From contig NZ_JADBEM010000001.1 of the NCBI RefSeq assembly GCF_014873875.1, positions 1,860,001 through 1,924,000 of the forward strand: a DNA stretch of 64,000 nt, in the 5' to 3' direction. This DNA is from Actinopolymorpha pittospori. GTDB lineage: Bacteria > Actinomycetota > Actinomycetes > Propionibacteriales > Actinopolymorphaceae. Positions 25,467 through 34,936 of the stretch are shown piece after piece. The translations under genes were made by a program, and so were the position numbers. Below the pieces are notes generated by a model. That model did no database searches, was not told where the DNA came from, and saw only the letters and a list, made by a program, of their open reading frames with translations. Position 1 is the first letter of the stretch, and the number at the start of each line of letters is the position of its first letter.

Positions 25467-26918
25467 TCACCGCCCGATCACCGCCTCCATGACGGCCTTC
25501 GCTACCGGTGCGGCGAGCTTTCCGCCCGAGATCTCGTCGCGGCCGACATTGGCATGCTCGATGACGACGGCCACCGCCACCTTTGGGTTCTCCGCCGGCG
25601 CGAAAGAAGTGAACCATGCGAACGGTGGACGGTCGGGAGTGGTCTGGGCAGTACCCGTTTTGCCCCCCACCCGGACTCCAGGGATCTTGACCGGGTCGCC
25701 GGTGCCGTTTTCGACCACGTTGACCATCATCTGGTTGAGCTGGCTCGCGACCTCCGGCGTGACCGCCTGGTCGACCTCCTCGGGCTCGGTCACCTCGAGG
25801 GTCTTCAGGTCCGGCCCGCTGGTCTTGGCGACGATGTAGGGCTTCATCAGCTTGCCCTGGTTGGCGATCGCTGCGGTGACCATCGCCATCTGCAGAGGCG
25901 TGGCGGCGACCTCGAACTGGCCGATCGAGCTCTGCGCGAGCTGCGGTGGGTTGAGCTCGTCGGGGAACACGCTGGAGGAGGCGTCGAGCTCGGGCAGGAA
26001 CTTCTGCCCGAACCCGAACTTCTCGGCCTGCTCCCGGATCGCCTTGTCACCGATCGCCAGGCCCAGTCCACCGAACGCGGTGTTGCAGGACGTGGCGAGA
26101 GCGTCCTGGAGAGTGACCTGCGGGGCGGGCCCGCACAGGCCTTCCTGCCAGTTCCTCATGTTGAACGTCGTCTGCGGCAGGTCGAGCTCGGCGGGCGCGG
26201 GCAGCATCGTGTTGGGGGCGTACTTACCGGTCGAGAGGGCGGCGGCCGAGGTGACCAGCTTGAATGTCGATCCCGGCGGGTAGCGCCGCTGAGCCGCGCG
26301 GTTCTCGGTCGGCTTGTCGGGATCTTCGTCGAGATCCTTCCACGCCTTGATGATGGAGTTGGCGTCGTGCGACGAGAGCCGGTTGGGGTCGTAGCTGGGG
26401 TTGCTGACCATCGCGAGGATCTCGCCCGTCGACGGGTTGATCGCGACCGCGGCGCCCGTCTTGTTGCCGAGCGCCATCTCGGCGGCCTTCTGGGCGGCGG
26501 GGTTGATGGTGAGGAGGACGCTCCCGCCCTGCGGCTGCCGGTTGGTGATCAGGTCGACGATCCGGCGGACGAACAGCCGGTCGTCGGTGCCGGACAGCAC
26601 GGAGTTCTGGGCCGACTCGATGCCGTGCCGGCCGTACACGAAGGAGTAGTAGCCGGTGAGGAGGCCGTACAGCTTCGGGTCGCGGTACTTGCGGAGGTAG
26701 ACCAGGTCGTCCTTGGTCTTCACCGAGTAGGCGACCTGGGTGCCGCCGACCAAGATCGGCCCGCGCTGGCGGGCGTACTCGTCCAGGGTGACGCGCCGGT
26801 TGTCCGACCGGTCGTTGAGGTCGGAGGCCTGGAACACCTGGATGTAGTTGGCGTTCGCCATCAGCGCCAGGAACAGCACCATGAACGCCACGGCGACACG
26901 GCGAATCGGACGGTTCAT
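25467..26918 (-). CDS. pbpA: penicillin-binding protein PbpA (class B transpeptidase)
   Basis: 483 residues with a short cytoplasmic N-terminus, one membrane helix (~8-24), a dimerisation region and a transpeptidase domain. Active-site motifs: S217-T-F-K220, S277-C-N279 and K420-T-G422. The protein cross-links peptidoglycan with RodA and, in mycobacteria, is phosphorylated by PknB and needed for septation. It sits between rodA (7 bp upstream) and pknB in a co-directional operon. Length equals the family norm (~480-490). Confidence 0.95.
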   Translation of the reverse strand: MNRPIRRVAVAFMVLFLALMANANYIQVFQASDLNDRSDNRRVTLDEYARQRGPILVGGTQVAYSVKTKDDLVYLRKYRDPKLYGLLTGYYSFVYGRHGIESAQNSVLSGTDDRLFVRRIVDLITNRQPQGGSVLLTINPAAQKAAEMALGNKTGAAVAINPSTGEILAMVSNPSYDPNRLSSHDANSIIKAWKDLDEDPDKPTENRAAQRRYPPGSTFKLVTSAAALSTGKYAPNTMLPAPAELDLPQTTFNMRNWQEGLCGPAPQVTLQDALATSCNTAFGGLGLAIGDKAIREQAEKFGFGQKFLPELDASSSVFPDELNPPQLAQSSIGQFEVAATPLQMAMVTAAIANQGKLMKPYIVAKTSGPDLKTLEVTEPEEVDQAVTPEVASQLNQMMVNVVENGTGDPVKIPGVRVGGKTGTAQTTPDRPPFAWFTSFAPAENPKVAVAVVIEHANVGRDEISGGKLAAPVAKAVMEAVIGR

Positions 26919-26925
26919 GAGGTCA

Positions 26926-28362
26926 TCACCGGCGCACCACCACTACCTGGGTCAGGGCATCTTCGGTCGGTGCGGACGGCACGAGCGGCGCCGGCCGCCG
27001 GGCGAAGTCACTGATCCGCAACATCAGGGCTATCAACGCCCAGTTGGCGACCAGTGATGATCCTCCGTAGGAGAGGAAGGGCGTGGTGAGACCGGTCAGC
27101 GGGATCAGCTTGGTGACACCGCCGATCACCACGAAGACCTGGATCGCGAAGACGGCCGCCACGCCGGTCACGAGCAGCTTGCCGAACTGGTCGCGGCACA
27201 CCAACGCCGTACGCAGACCGCGCTCGACGATGATGCCGTAGAGCAGCAGGATCGCCATCAACCCCGTGAGGCCGAGCTCCTCGCCGATGACGGCGATGAT
27301 GAAGTCACTCTTCGCGAGCGGCACGAGCGTCGGGTGTCCCTCGCCCAGGCCGCGGCCGAGCAGTCCGCCGTAGGCGAAGCCGTAGAGCGACTGGATGATC
27401 TGGTAGGCGCCGTCGGCGTTGGCGGGGTCGAAGGGGTGCAGCCAGGCGTTGACGCGGTTGGCGATGTGGGAGAACTGCGAGATGTGCAGCGAGGTGGCGG
27501 CGAGGTAGGCGAAGTACGTGCCGCCGGCGAACATCCCGCCCCCGAGGACCAGCCACCCGGGGCGTTCGGTCGAGACGTAGAGCAGGATGACGAACCCGCC
27601 GAAGAAGAGCGTGGCCGTACCGAGGTCGCGCTGGAAGACCAGAATGGCGAGGCTGATCAGCCAGGCGCACAGGATCGGACCGAGGTCGCGGCCGCGCGGC
27701 AGGTCGATCCCGAGGAAGCGTCTGCCGGCGAGGGCCAGCGCGTCCTTCTTGACCACGAGATAGCCGGCGAAGAACACGATCAGGCAGACCTTGGCGACCT
27801 CGCCGGGCTGGAACGACAGGCCGAACAGCCGCACCCAGATCTGCGCACCCGAGAAGCGCACGCCGATACCGGGCACGAGCGGGAGCAGCAGGAGCCCGAC
27901 GCCGAGGAAGAGCGCGGTGTAGGTGGCGCGCTGCAGCCGCCGGTGGTCACGGATGATCAGCAGCGTGGCGACGAACGCCAAGACGCCCACCGCGGTCCAG
28001 GTCAGCTGCACCGGTGCGTCCGCGCGGGGAAGACTCTCTCCCGCGTCGCGAGCCGCCTCGATCTTGGAGAGGTCGAGGCGGTGGATCAGGGCGAGGCCGA
28101 GGCCGTTCAGGAGGACGGCACACGGCAACAGGATCGGATCGGCGTAGGGCGCCAGGAAACGGACGATGAGGTGGGCGATCCCGACCAGCAGCGTGAGTCC
28201 GAGACCGTAGGACAGGACCTGCGAGGAGACCTCGCCTGACACGGCAAGCCCGACGATCGCGTAGGCGCCCACGGCGACGATCAGGGCGACGACAAGCAGC
28301 ACAAGCTCCGCACCGCGGCGCTTGCGAACCTGGACCGTGGGGTTCGCTTGGACCTCGCTCAC
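26926..28362 (-). CDS. rodA: SEDS glycosyltransferase RodA/FtsW family
   Basis: 478 residues with about 10-12 membrane helices. GTG at 28362 overlaps the pstP stop (GTGA) and gives the normal N-terminus; the longer frame runs into pstP. SEDS markers include GIGVRFSGAQIWVRLFGLSFQPGEVAKV, FQRDLGTATLFFGGF, YQIIQSLYGFAYGGLLGRGLGEG, the FIIAVIGEELGL loop and GLTTPFLSYGGSSLVANW. It polymerises glycan strands from lipid II and pairs with PbpA. The catalytic Asp of the FQRDLGT loop is present. Confidence 0.94.
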   Translation of the reverse strand: MSEVQANPTVQVRKRRGAELVLLVVALIVAVGAYAIVGLAVSGEVSSQVLSYGLGLTLLVGIAHLIVRFLAPYADPILLPCAVLLNGLGLALIHRLDLSKIEAARDAGESLPRADAPVQLTWTAVGVLAFVATLLIIRDHRRLQRATYTALFLGVGLLLLPLVPGIGVRFSGAQIWVRLFGLSFQPGEVAKVCLIVFFAGYLVVKKDALALAGRRFLGIDLPRGRDLGPILCAWLISLAILVFQRDLGTATLFFGGFVILLYVSTERPGWLVLGGGMFAGGTYFAYLAATSLHISQFSHIANRVNAWLHPFDPANADGAYQIIQSLYGFAYGGLLGRGLGEGHPTLVPLAKSDFIIAVIGEELGLTGLMAILLLYGIIVERGLRTALVCRDQFGKLLVTGVAAVFAIQVFVVIGGVTKLIPLTGLTTPFLSYGGSSLVANWALIALMLRISDFARRPAPLVPSAPTEDALTQVVVVRR

Positions 28363-29918
28363 TTCGTACCTGTCGGGTTGGGGGCGTCGGGCTCGGTGCC
28401 GCCACATTCCAACGGAATGGCCGGCGGGGTCGCGGCGGCACGCGTGGAGGGCACCAACTGCCGTTGTGGGGGCAGCGGGGACCTGGTCGCCGGGATCGTG
28501 GGTGGGCGGGTCGTGCCCGGAGTCGCGGTGGTGGGACGGCCCGGCGGCGTGGTGGCGGTCGGCTTGGGAGTGGGCGTTGGCGCGGGGGCGCACCGGCGGG
28601 CGACGTCGGACAGCATCGCGACGATGGTGCGGGCCTCGCTGAGGTCGTTGGCCGTGATCGTGCTCGCGACCCGCTCGCGATGGTAGGAAGGCAGCTTGGC
28701 GAGGGTCAGCGGCTCGAGTTCGTAGAGCTGGGAGACCCGGATGCCCGGGATCTGCTGGGCGATGCCACGGAAGATCGCGACCCGGCGGGGCTGGGACGCG
28801 TCGCCGTTGTCACCCGGGTAGGCGCCGACGTAGTACTGGCGCTGCGTCCAGTCGTAGGCCCAGCGGGCTCCGACGCCGAGCAGCCCGAGGATCACGACGA
28901 GGCCGACGACCCGAAACAACCACTTGAACCGGCGCGGAGGCCGCGGCGCGTACCGGAGCTCCTCCTCCATGTCCGGCTCCGGCGGCAGGCCGTCGGAACC
29001 GGTCGCTCCCTGCGTCACGCTCGCCGGGTCGGCGGGGCTGTCGACGATGTCGTGGGAGGTCGTGGGGTGGGACTGGGTGATGCTGCTGCGGCCCGAGGTC
29101 ACTTCCGGGTCGACCAACGCGGCGGACCCCACCAGGGTGCCCGCGCCGACGCCGAGCAGCGGAGGACCGTCCGGGCCGGCGTCGACGATGTCGGCGACCA
29201 CACAGGTCACGTTGTCGGGGCTGCCGTGGTCGAGTGCCGCCTCGATCAGGGTGGCCGCCGCGTCGTCGGGAGTCGGCGTACGGCTGAGGATCTCCGCGAT
29301 CAGGGGATCCTTCACGCCGGCGTTGTCCAGGCCATCGGAGCACACCAGGATCCGGTCGCCGGGTTCGAGTTCGAAGTGGTGGAAGTCGGGCCGGGCGTCC
29401 TGGCGGCCCTCGAGGACGCGGATGATCAGCGAGCGGTGCGGGTGGTACTCCGCTTCCTCCGGCGTGATCCGACCCTCGTCGACGAGGGTCTGGACGAACG
29501 TGTGGTCCTTGGTGAGCATCCGCAGTCGGCCGTCGCGGAGCAGGTAGGCACGCGAGTCGCCGATGTGGGCCACGTGCGCGTTGGCGCCGTCGAAGAGGAT
29601 CGCGGTGAGGGTGGTCCCCATGCCCTCGAGGTGAGGGTCGGTCTCGATCCGGGCGGCGATCCGCGCGTTGGCCTCGACGGCGGCCCCTCCGAGGACCTGC
29701 TCGGCTCCGAGGACCTGCTCGGCGTCGGTGTGGCCGGGTGAGTCCAGCTCACGCACGGTCGTGATCGTGATCGCGCTCGCGACGTCACCGCCGACCGCTC
29801 CGCCCATGCCGTCGGCGATGGCGAGAAGGTACGGGCCAGCGTAACCGGAGTCCTCGTTCCGCTTCTTCGGGCCGAGACCGATGTCGGTGTGTGCGGCGTA
29901 ACGGAGCGCGAGCGTCAT
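28359..29918 (-). CDS. pstP: PP2C-type Ser/Thr protein phosphatase PstP
   Basis: 519 residues from ATG 29918. The PP2C domain (~1-235) has RNEDSGYAGPYLLAIADGMGG (metal-binding Asp), AHIGDSRAYLLRDG, CSDGLDNAGV and SPDNVTCVVAD. A linker, one membrane helix (~350-370, WLFRVVGLVVILGLLGVGARWAY) and an extracellular part with a Pro/Thr-rich end follow. It reverses PknB phosphorylation. An 18-bp duplication (29692-29727) gives an AEQVLG repeat in the catalytic domain. The operon continues into rodA by a GTGA overlap. Confidence 0.95.
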   Translation of the reverse strand: MTLALRYAAHTDIGLGPKKRNEDSGYAGPYLLAIADGMGGAVGGDVASAITITTVRELDSPGHTDAEQVLGAEQVLGGAAVEANARIAARIETDPHLEGMGTTLTAILFDGANAHVAHIGDSRAYLLRDGRLRMLTKDHTFVQTLVDEGRITPEEAEYHPHRSLIIRVLEGRQDARPDFHHFELEPGDRILVCSDGLDNAGVKDPLIAEILSRTPTPDDAAATLIEAALDHGSPDNVTCVVADIVDAGPDGPPLLGVGAGTLVGSAALVDPEVTSGRSSITQSHPTTSHDIVDSPADPASVTQGATGSDGLPPEPDMEEELRYAPRPPRRFKWLFRVVGLVVILGLLGVGARWAYDWTQRQYYVGAYPGDNGDASQPRRVAIFRGIAQQIPGIRVSQLYELEPLTLAKLPSYHRERVASTITANDLSEARTIVAMLSDVARRCAPAPTPTPKPTATTPPGRPTTATPGTTRPPTIPATRSPLPPQRQLVPSTRAAATPPAIPLECGGTEPDAPNPTGTK

Positions 29919-30053
29919 CCTGCCTTCTCTTGGCCATGAGAGGTCGCCGAGCAGGCACAGGGAGTGTGGACGCGGTCGCATCGCCGCGCGGCGCCGGGCT
30001 CGCCGGCCGTCACTACGCTCATCCGTGCAACCTCGGAGGTCATCGTTGCGCGC

Positions 30054-30527
30054 CTACTTGTACAGCTCGATGATCGTCTTGCCAATCCGGACCGGGACGC
30101 CAGACCCGATCGCGGTCGGACCCTGGATGCGTGACTCTCCCACGAAGGTGCCGTTCGTGGAACCGAGATCCTCGACGTACCACGCGCCGGACTGGGGTCG
30201 TAGCACCGCGTGCCGAGTCGACACGTATTCGTCGTCGATCGCCAACTCGCACTCGGCGCCCCGGCCGATCACCAGGGGCGCGTCGCCCAGGGGCACCTGC
30301 AGGCCGGCGCTTGCGCCCTGCGTCACGACCGCGGTGGTGGGTTCGCCTCGCTTGCGTTTGGGTGGCCGAGGCTGCTTGACCGGCTTCGGAGCGCGCTCGG
30401 CCTTGGTCGAGCCGCTCACCCGGGCTCCGAACAGGTCGGAGCGGATCACGGAGACAGCGGACAGCACAAAGAGCCAGAGCACCGCGAGGAACCCCAGCTT
30501 GATGATCGTGAGAGTGAGTTCGGACAC
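30054..30527 (-). CDS. fhaB: FHA-domain protein FhaB (FipA)
   Basis: 157 residues. One N-terminal membrane helix (LTLTIIKLGFLAVLWLFVLSAVSVIR, ~4-29), a basic Pro/Lys linker, and a C-terminal FHA domain with LVIGRGAECELAIDDEYVSTRHA and DLGSTNGTFVGESR. This binds phosphothreonine in PknB-type substrates; in mycobacteria FhaB/FipA links FtsZ and FtsQ. The GTG start shares one base with the fhaA stop. Second gene of the operon. Confidence 0.94.
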   Translation of the reverse strand: MSELTLTIIKLGFLAVLWLFVLSAVSVIRSDLFGARVSGSTKAERAPKPVKQPRPPKRKRGEPTTAVVTQGASAGLQVPLGDAPLVIGRGAECELAIDDEYVSTRHAVLRPQSGAWYVEDLGSTNGTFVGESRIQGPTAIGSGVPVRIGKTIIELYK

Positions 30528-31306
30528 TACCGGTGAGCTCCGTCCGGATGGCGTAGGACGAGGAGCGTATTACCGAGGAGGATCTGACTGCCTTCCCGTA
30601 GCGGTGCGTAGTCGACCCGTTGGCCATTGACCACGATGCCGTTGGTGGAACCGAGGTCGTGGATCGTCACCGTGAAGCCTGGGCCGTCCTGGACGACCCG
30701 GATCTCGGCGTGCCGGCGCGACACGCCCGGATCGGTGATCCGCAGATCGGCCTCGGTGCCCCGACCCAGGACGATGCCCGGCGGCTCGAGCGGGTGGCGC
30801 TGGCCGTTGACCTCGAGAAAGGGCGCGGGAGGCCGCGGCGGCATGCCGTTGGGACCCCGCAGCGGCGCCTGCGGGCCAGGTCGGCGTTCGGCGTACTGCG
30901 GTTGCGGCTGAGGCGGTCGCCGGCCATGGCTCACCTGGGCAACCGCGCTGCCCTGGACGCGGAAGCGGCCGGTGGACAGCCCCTCCTGGCGCTGGAACGC
31001 GATGTTGACCGGGCCGGTGAAGGCGTAATTCTGGGTGCTCGCGTGCCGGTTGACCACCTCGGCGAGCTCCTTGCTCAGGGTTTGGGCGTAGGGCCCTAGC
31101 CGTTCGTGGTCACTCGGTGACAGTTCGACGACGAAGTCGTTGGGGACCAGGCTCGAGTCCCGTGACAGGACCTGCGCGGAGTTGTCGAGTTCGCGCTGTA
31201 GGGCGGAGGCGATCTCCACTGGTTGGACGGCCGAACGGAACACGCGTGCAAAGGTCCCGGTAACGAGACCTTCCAGGCCTCGTTCGAATTTTCGGAAGAC
31301 TCCCAC
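30527..31306 (-). CDS. fhaA: FHA-domain protein FhaA (DUF3662)
   Basis: 259 residues, shorter than mycobacterial FhaA (~527). The N-terminal DUF3662 domain (~1-125) starts GVFRKFERGLEGLVTGTFARVFRS and includes VEIASALQRELDN. A Pro/Gln/Arg linker and a C-terminal FHA domain (GIVLGRGTEADLRITDPGVSRRHAEI, DLGSTNGIVVNG) follow. In mycobacteria it binds the phosphorylated pseudokinase MviN/MurJ and dampens wall synthesis. GTG 31306 has AAGGAGGT upstream and no other gene before it, so the operon promoter lies between here and the tRNA. Confidence 0.94.
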   Translation of the reverse strand: MGVFRKFERGLEGLVTGTFARVFRSAVQPVEIASALQRELDNSAQVLSRDSSLVPNDFVVELSPSDHERLGPYAQTLSKELAEVVNRHASTQNYAFTGPVNIAFQRQEGLSTGRFRVQGSAVAQVSHGRRPPQPQPQYAERRPGPQAPLRGPNGMPPRPPAPFLEVNGQRHPLEPPGIVLGRGTEADLRITDPGVSRRHAEIRVVQDGPGFTVTIHDLGSTNGIVVNGQRVDYAPLREGSQILLGNTLLVLRHPDGAHR

Positions 31307-31537
31307 AGGTACCTCCTTCCCGCGCAGGCGCTGCCCATGTTCCGGTCGATCGTAACTGTCGTTCCAGGGTGGAGCGGAGTCCAACCACCTCTTGCCCTCA
31401 GAACTCCGTGCGGTGCCCGGATCGTGCCCGGCGCCCGCGCGGTACCTCGGTGCACCCAGTGTGGCGAGCTGGCGACTCGGTCGCCAGTGGGCTCGTGCTA
31501 GCCTCTAGGCGCTCCAGATCCCTGGAGTGCAGTGCGC

Positions 31538-31621
31538 GCGCGAGTGGCGGAATAGGCAGACGCGCAGGATTCAGGTTCCTGTGCCCGCAAGGGCGTGGGG
31601 GTTCAACTCCCCCCTCGCGCA
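31538..31621 (+). tRNA. tRNA-Leu (anticodon CAG)
   Basis: Class II tRNA of 84 nt. The acceptor GCGCGAG (31538-31544) pairs with CTCGCGC (31614-31620), discriminator A31621, CCA not encoded. The anticodon stem CAGGA/TCCTG encloses loop TTCAGGT, giving anticodon CAG. A long variable arm (TGCCCGCAAGGGCG) and a TTCAACT T-loop are present. A tRNA-Leu next to fhaA is also found in M. tuberculosis. Upstream-divergent from the fhaA operon. Confidence 0.95.
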
Positions 31622-31772
31622 CCCGATCAAGGCTCCTTCACCTCCCGGGATTCCTCCCAGGAGGGTTCTCCAAGCTTCACCTCCCCGTTCGAGGGCCCTG
31701 GCCAGCACTCCGCTGGCCGGTGCGGCTTCATGTGTCTCGCTCTCCCTCAGGAGGATGTGGCACTGTTGAGCA

Positions 31773-33209
31773 ATGACGGAGTCGCGGGTGGGAGCTGAGG
31801 CGGGTCCGCCTTCTTCGAGTTCACCATCACCAGCCTCACCATCACCAGCCTCACCATCACCAGCCCCACCCTCGACAGGTTCCCCGTCCGCGGGTTCTTC
31901 GACCTCGGGTTCCCTGTCTTCGAGTCGGCGCGCGGTCGACGAGCTCCCCGGTGCCGGTGAGCACGTCGAGTTCGTCGAACACCTCCTCGCCCGTATCGAG
32001 GCCGTCGACCCCGACCTGCACGCCTTCGTCGCCGAGCCCGACCGGGCCGGGCGGCTGCGCGACGAGGTCTCCTCGCTCGCCCGCCGCTGGCCCGTTCCCG
32101 ACAGCCGGCCGGGTCTGTACGGCGTACCTGTCGGCGTCAAGGACGTCTTCCACGCCGACGGACTCCCCACACACGGCGGGTCCCAGCTTCCGGCCGAGGT
32201 GCTCACCGGGCCACAGGCCTCGGCGGTGACCCGGCTGCGCGAGGCGGGTGCGGTCGTCGCCGGAAAGACCGTCACCGCCGAGTTCGCCTTCATGGCGCCG
32301 GGGCCCACCCGCAACCCGCACCGGCTCGGCCACACGCCAGGTGGTTCCAGCAGCGGTTCCGCCGCGGCGGTGGCTGCCGGCCTGGTTCCCCTGGCACTGG
32401 GCACGCAGACCGTCGGCTCGGTGGTCCGACCTGCGGCCTACTGCGGGATCGTCGGGTTCAAGCCGAGCTACGGCCGGATCCCCGCCGACGGGCTGATCGC
32501 CAACGCGCCGACCTTCGACACGGTCGGGGTCCTCACCCCGGACGTCGCCGGTGCGGTGCGCGCCGCCGCCGTGCTCCTCGACGACTGGGACGTGCGGACC
32601 CACGCCGAGCAGGCAGGGGGGCGTCCCGTCCTCGGCGTACCCGAGGGGCCCTACCTCGGCCAGGCGACACCGGAGGCGCTCGCCGCCTTCGCCGCCCAGG
32701 TGGCCCGGCTCGAGGCGGCCGGTTACGCCGTACGCCGTGTCCGGCTCCTCGCCGACATCGACGCCGTCAACGAGCGCAACACCCTGATCAACCTGGTCGA
32801 ACTCGCCCGCTCGCACGAGCCGCTGTTCGCGAAGTACGCCGACAGCTACAACGAGGTCAGCGCGACGGCGATCCGGCAGGGCGAGCGGATCCCCACCGCC
32901 GACTACGCCCGCGCCCTGGACGAACGGGCCACCTACGCCTCCGACCTGGTCGGCGTGATGGAGACCGAACACATCGACGCGTGGATCGCGCCGTCGGCGA
33001 CCGGCCCGGCCCCCGAAGGCCTCGCCACGACCGGCAGCCCCCTGATGAACCTCCCCTGGACCCAGGCCCGGCTCCCCGTGGTCGGTGTCCCCGCCGGACT
33101 CGTCGCCGGGCTCCCGGTCGGGCTCCAGTGTGTCGCCCGGCCTGGTGAGGACGAGCGGTTGCTCGCCTGGGCCGGCGCCATCGAGGCCACGTTGGGCGAA
33201 CGGCAATGA
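31773..33209 (+). CDS. amidase (amidase signature family)
   Basis: 478 residues. The N-terminal ~50 are Ser/Pro/Ala/Gly low complexity, partly from a 15-bp DNA repeat. The catalytic core shows Lys123 (GVPVGVKDVFH), the Gly/Ser loop GGSSSGSAAAVAAG (190-203) and nucleophile Ser216 in GTQTVGSVVRPAAY, the Ser-cisSer-Lys triad of the family. It hydrolyses an amide bond of unknown substrate. Its stop is close to the KAS III gene, and the pair probably forms an operon. Confidence 0.9.
   Translation: MTESRVGAEAGPPSSSSPSPASPSPASPSPAPPSTGSPSAGSSTSGSLSSSRRAVDELPGAGEHVEFVEHLLARIEAVDPDLHAFVAEPDRAGRLRDEVSSLARRWPVPDSRPGLYGVPVGVKDVFHADGLPTHGGSQLPAEVLTGPQASAVTRLREAGAVVAGKTVTAEFAFMAPGPTRNPHRLGHTPGGSSSGSAAAVAAGLVPLALGTQTVGSVVRPAAYCGIVGFKPSYGRIPADGLIANAPTFDTVGVLTPDVAGAVRAAAVLLDDWDVRTHAEQAGGRPVLGVPEGPYLGQATPEALAAFAAQVARLEAAGYAVRRVRLLADIDAVNERNTLINLVELARSHEPLFAKYADSYNEVSATAIRQGERIPTADYARALDERATYASDLVGVMETEHIDAWIAPSATGPAPEGLATTGSPLMNLPWTQARLPVVGVPAGLVAGLPVGLQCVARPGEDERLLAWAGAIEATLGERQ
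31824..31872. repeat. 15-bp tandem repeat in the amidase N-terminus
   Basis: About three copies of CAGCCTCACCATCAC encode SPASP units before the catalytic domain. The unit keeps the reading frame when copies are lost or gained. Confidence 0.75.
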
Positions 33210-33247
33210 CGGGAACAACACCTGTGACCCGACAGCAAAGGACTCCC

Positions 33248-34183
33248 ATGACCGGTTCGCAGATCGTCGCGATGGGCCACTACCAGCCCGCGAAGGTGCT
33301 CACCAACGACGACATCGCCGCGTTGGTCGACACCAACGACGCCTGGATCCAGAGCCGGGTGGGCATCCGTACCCGGCACATCGCGGAGACCGAGACGGTC
33401 GACGAGATGGCGGCCTTCGCCGGGGAGAAGGCCCTGTCGGCCAGCGGCCTCACGGCAGGCGACGTCGACCTCGTCGTGGTCGCCACCTGTACGGCGGTCG
33501 ACCGGTCGCCGAGCATGGCCGCCCGGGTCGCCGCCCGGCTCGGAGTGCGCTCGCCGGCTGCCTACGACATCAACACCGCCTGCTCGGGGTTCTGCTACGG
33601 CCTCGCCACCGCCGACCACGCGATCCGGGCCGGCGCGGCGAGTACCGCACTCGTCATCGCCTCCGAGAAGCTCTCCGAGGTCACCGACTGGACCGACCGC
33701 TCGACCTGCATCCTGGTCGGTGACGGTGCCGGAGCCGCCGTCGTGACCGGCTCCGACGAACCCCGCATCGGACCCGTCGTGTGGGGGTCGGAGCCGGAGA
33801 TGGGCGACGCCGTACGCATCGAGGGAACCCCTGCCGTCTTCAGCCAGGAGGGCCAGTCGGTCTTCCGGTGGGCGACCACCGCGCTGGCGCCGATCGCCCG
33901 CCAGGTGTGCGAGCGCGCCGGCGTCGACCCGGCCGACCTCGCGGCCGTCGTACCCCACCAGGCCAACCTGCGGATCATCGAGCCGTTCGTCCGCCAGCTC
34001 GGCGCGACCAACGCCATCCTCGCCCGTGACCTGGTCGAGTCCGGCAACACCTCCGCGGCGAGTGTGCCGCTCGCACTGTCGAAGCTCCTCGAGCGTGGGG
34101 AGATCCCCTCGGGCGCGCCGGTCCTGCTCTTCGGGTTCGGCGGTGGCCTCGCCTACGCCGGTCAGGTGATCCGCTGCCCGTAG
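33248..34183 (+). CDS. 3-oxoacyl-ACP synthase III (FabH-like)
   Basis: 311 residues from ATG 33248, five bases after AAAGGA (33237-33242); a longer start at 33206 overlaps the amidase stop. The thiolase fold has Cys112 (INTACSGF), His237 (VPHQANLRI) and Asn267 (ESGNTSAAS), the KAS III triad, plus GDGAGAAVV and the GFGGGLAYAG C-terminus. It condenses an acyl-CoA starter with malonyl-ACP. Without acpP, fabD or fabF nearby this may be a secondary-metabolism or alternative-starter enzyme rather than housekeeping FabH. Confidence 0.88.
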   Translation: MTGSQIVAMGHYQPAKVLTNDDIAALVDTNDAWIQSRVGIRTRHIAETETVDEMAAFAGEKALSASGLTAGDVDLVVVATCTAVDRSPSMAARVAARLGVRSPAAYDINTACSGFCYGLATADHAIRAGAASTALVIASEKLSEVTDWTDRSTCILVGDGAGAAVVTGSDEPRIGPVVWGSEPEMGDAVRIEGTPAVFSQEGQSVFRWATTALAPIARQVCERAGVDPADLAAVVPHQANLRIIEPFVRQLGATNAILARDLVESGNTSAASVPLALSKLLERGEIPSGAPVLLFGFGGGLAYAGQVIRCP

Positions 34184-34338
34184 CGCGTCCCCCGGCACGC
34201 GGGTGCGCGCGTCGCCCGGTCGGTGTGCTGGCCGACCCGCGACGGGTGATGAGCGGGGGAGGCCGGCGTTAAGGTCCGATTCCACCGAGGATCTGACCGC
34301 GGAGCCGGCCGCCGCGGGCGAGCGTAAGGGGTGTTGAC

Positions 34339-34917
34339 GTGACCCACGTTGGTGCATTCCGATCGACGTCGAGCGACGCGCACGTGACGGGCTACTGTTC
34401 CCTTCGGCTGCCGGTACGCGATCTTGTGCGGTCGACCGACTTCTACTGCGATGTGGTCGGCTACGAACGAAGCGGCCCGAGCGCCGAGTTCGAGTCGTTC
34501 ATCTGGCCGGCCGCGGGGGCGGGCCCCTGGCTCTACCTCATGAAGGCGACCGAGAGCGAATTTCGCCACCTTCACTGGGAGCAGTGGGGCGATCTGCATG
34601 CGCCCTTCGAAATGTTCGTCGACGACCTACCTGCGCTCCAGCAACGCCTGGAACGGGCAGGGGCCAAGATTCACAGCGAAGCCCATGTCAAGGGCGGGTA
34701 CCTGACGATGGGTTTCTTCGATCCGGACGGCCACTATCTGTTCGCCGTCGACCGCCGCGGCCGCTACTTCGGTATGAAGTCGCAGATCGAGGAGCTCCTG
34801 GGACGAGCGTTTTCGGAACGGGAAGCCGATCGACTGCAGCTCGCCTGCGCCGTGACGGCCGCACACGATGAGATGGATGTGGTGCAGTCCATCCTCTCTG
34901 ACCTGCGCCGCCGCTAG
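34339..34917 (+). CDS. VOC (glyoxalase/bleomycin-resistance) family protein
   Basis: 192 residues. A beta-alpha-beta-beta-beta core opens with CSLRLPVRDLVRSTDFYCDVVGY and ends with GFFDPDGHYLFAVDRRGR, the usual VOC pattern with metal-ligand Glu/His candidates. A ~55-residue helical C-terminal extension follows (SQIEELLGRAFSEREADRLQL...). Substrate is unknown. The codon third positions appear less GC-rich than neighbours, possibly a later acquisition. The start is GTG 34339 without an obvious AGGAGG. Confidence 0.7.
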   Translation: MTHVGAFRSTSSDAHVTGYCSLRLPVRDLVRSTDFYCDVVGYERSGPSAEFESFIWPAAGAGPWLYLMKATESEFRHLHWEQWGDLHAPFEMFVDDLPALQQRLERAGAKIHSEAHVKGGYLTMGFFDPDGHYLFAVDRRGRYFGMKSQIEELLGRAFSEREADRLQLACAVTAAHDEMDVVQSILSDLRRR

Positions 34918-34936
34918 CGGTCCTGGTCCAGCGGGG

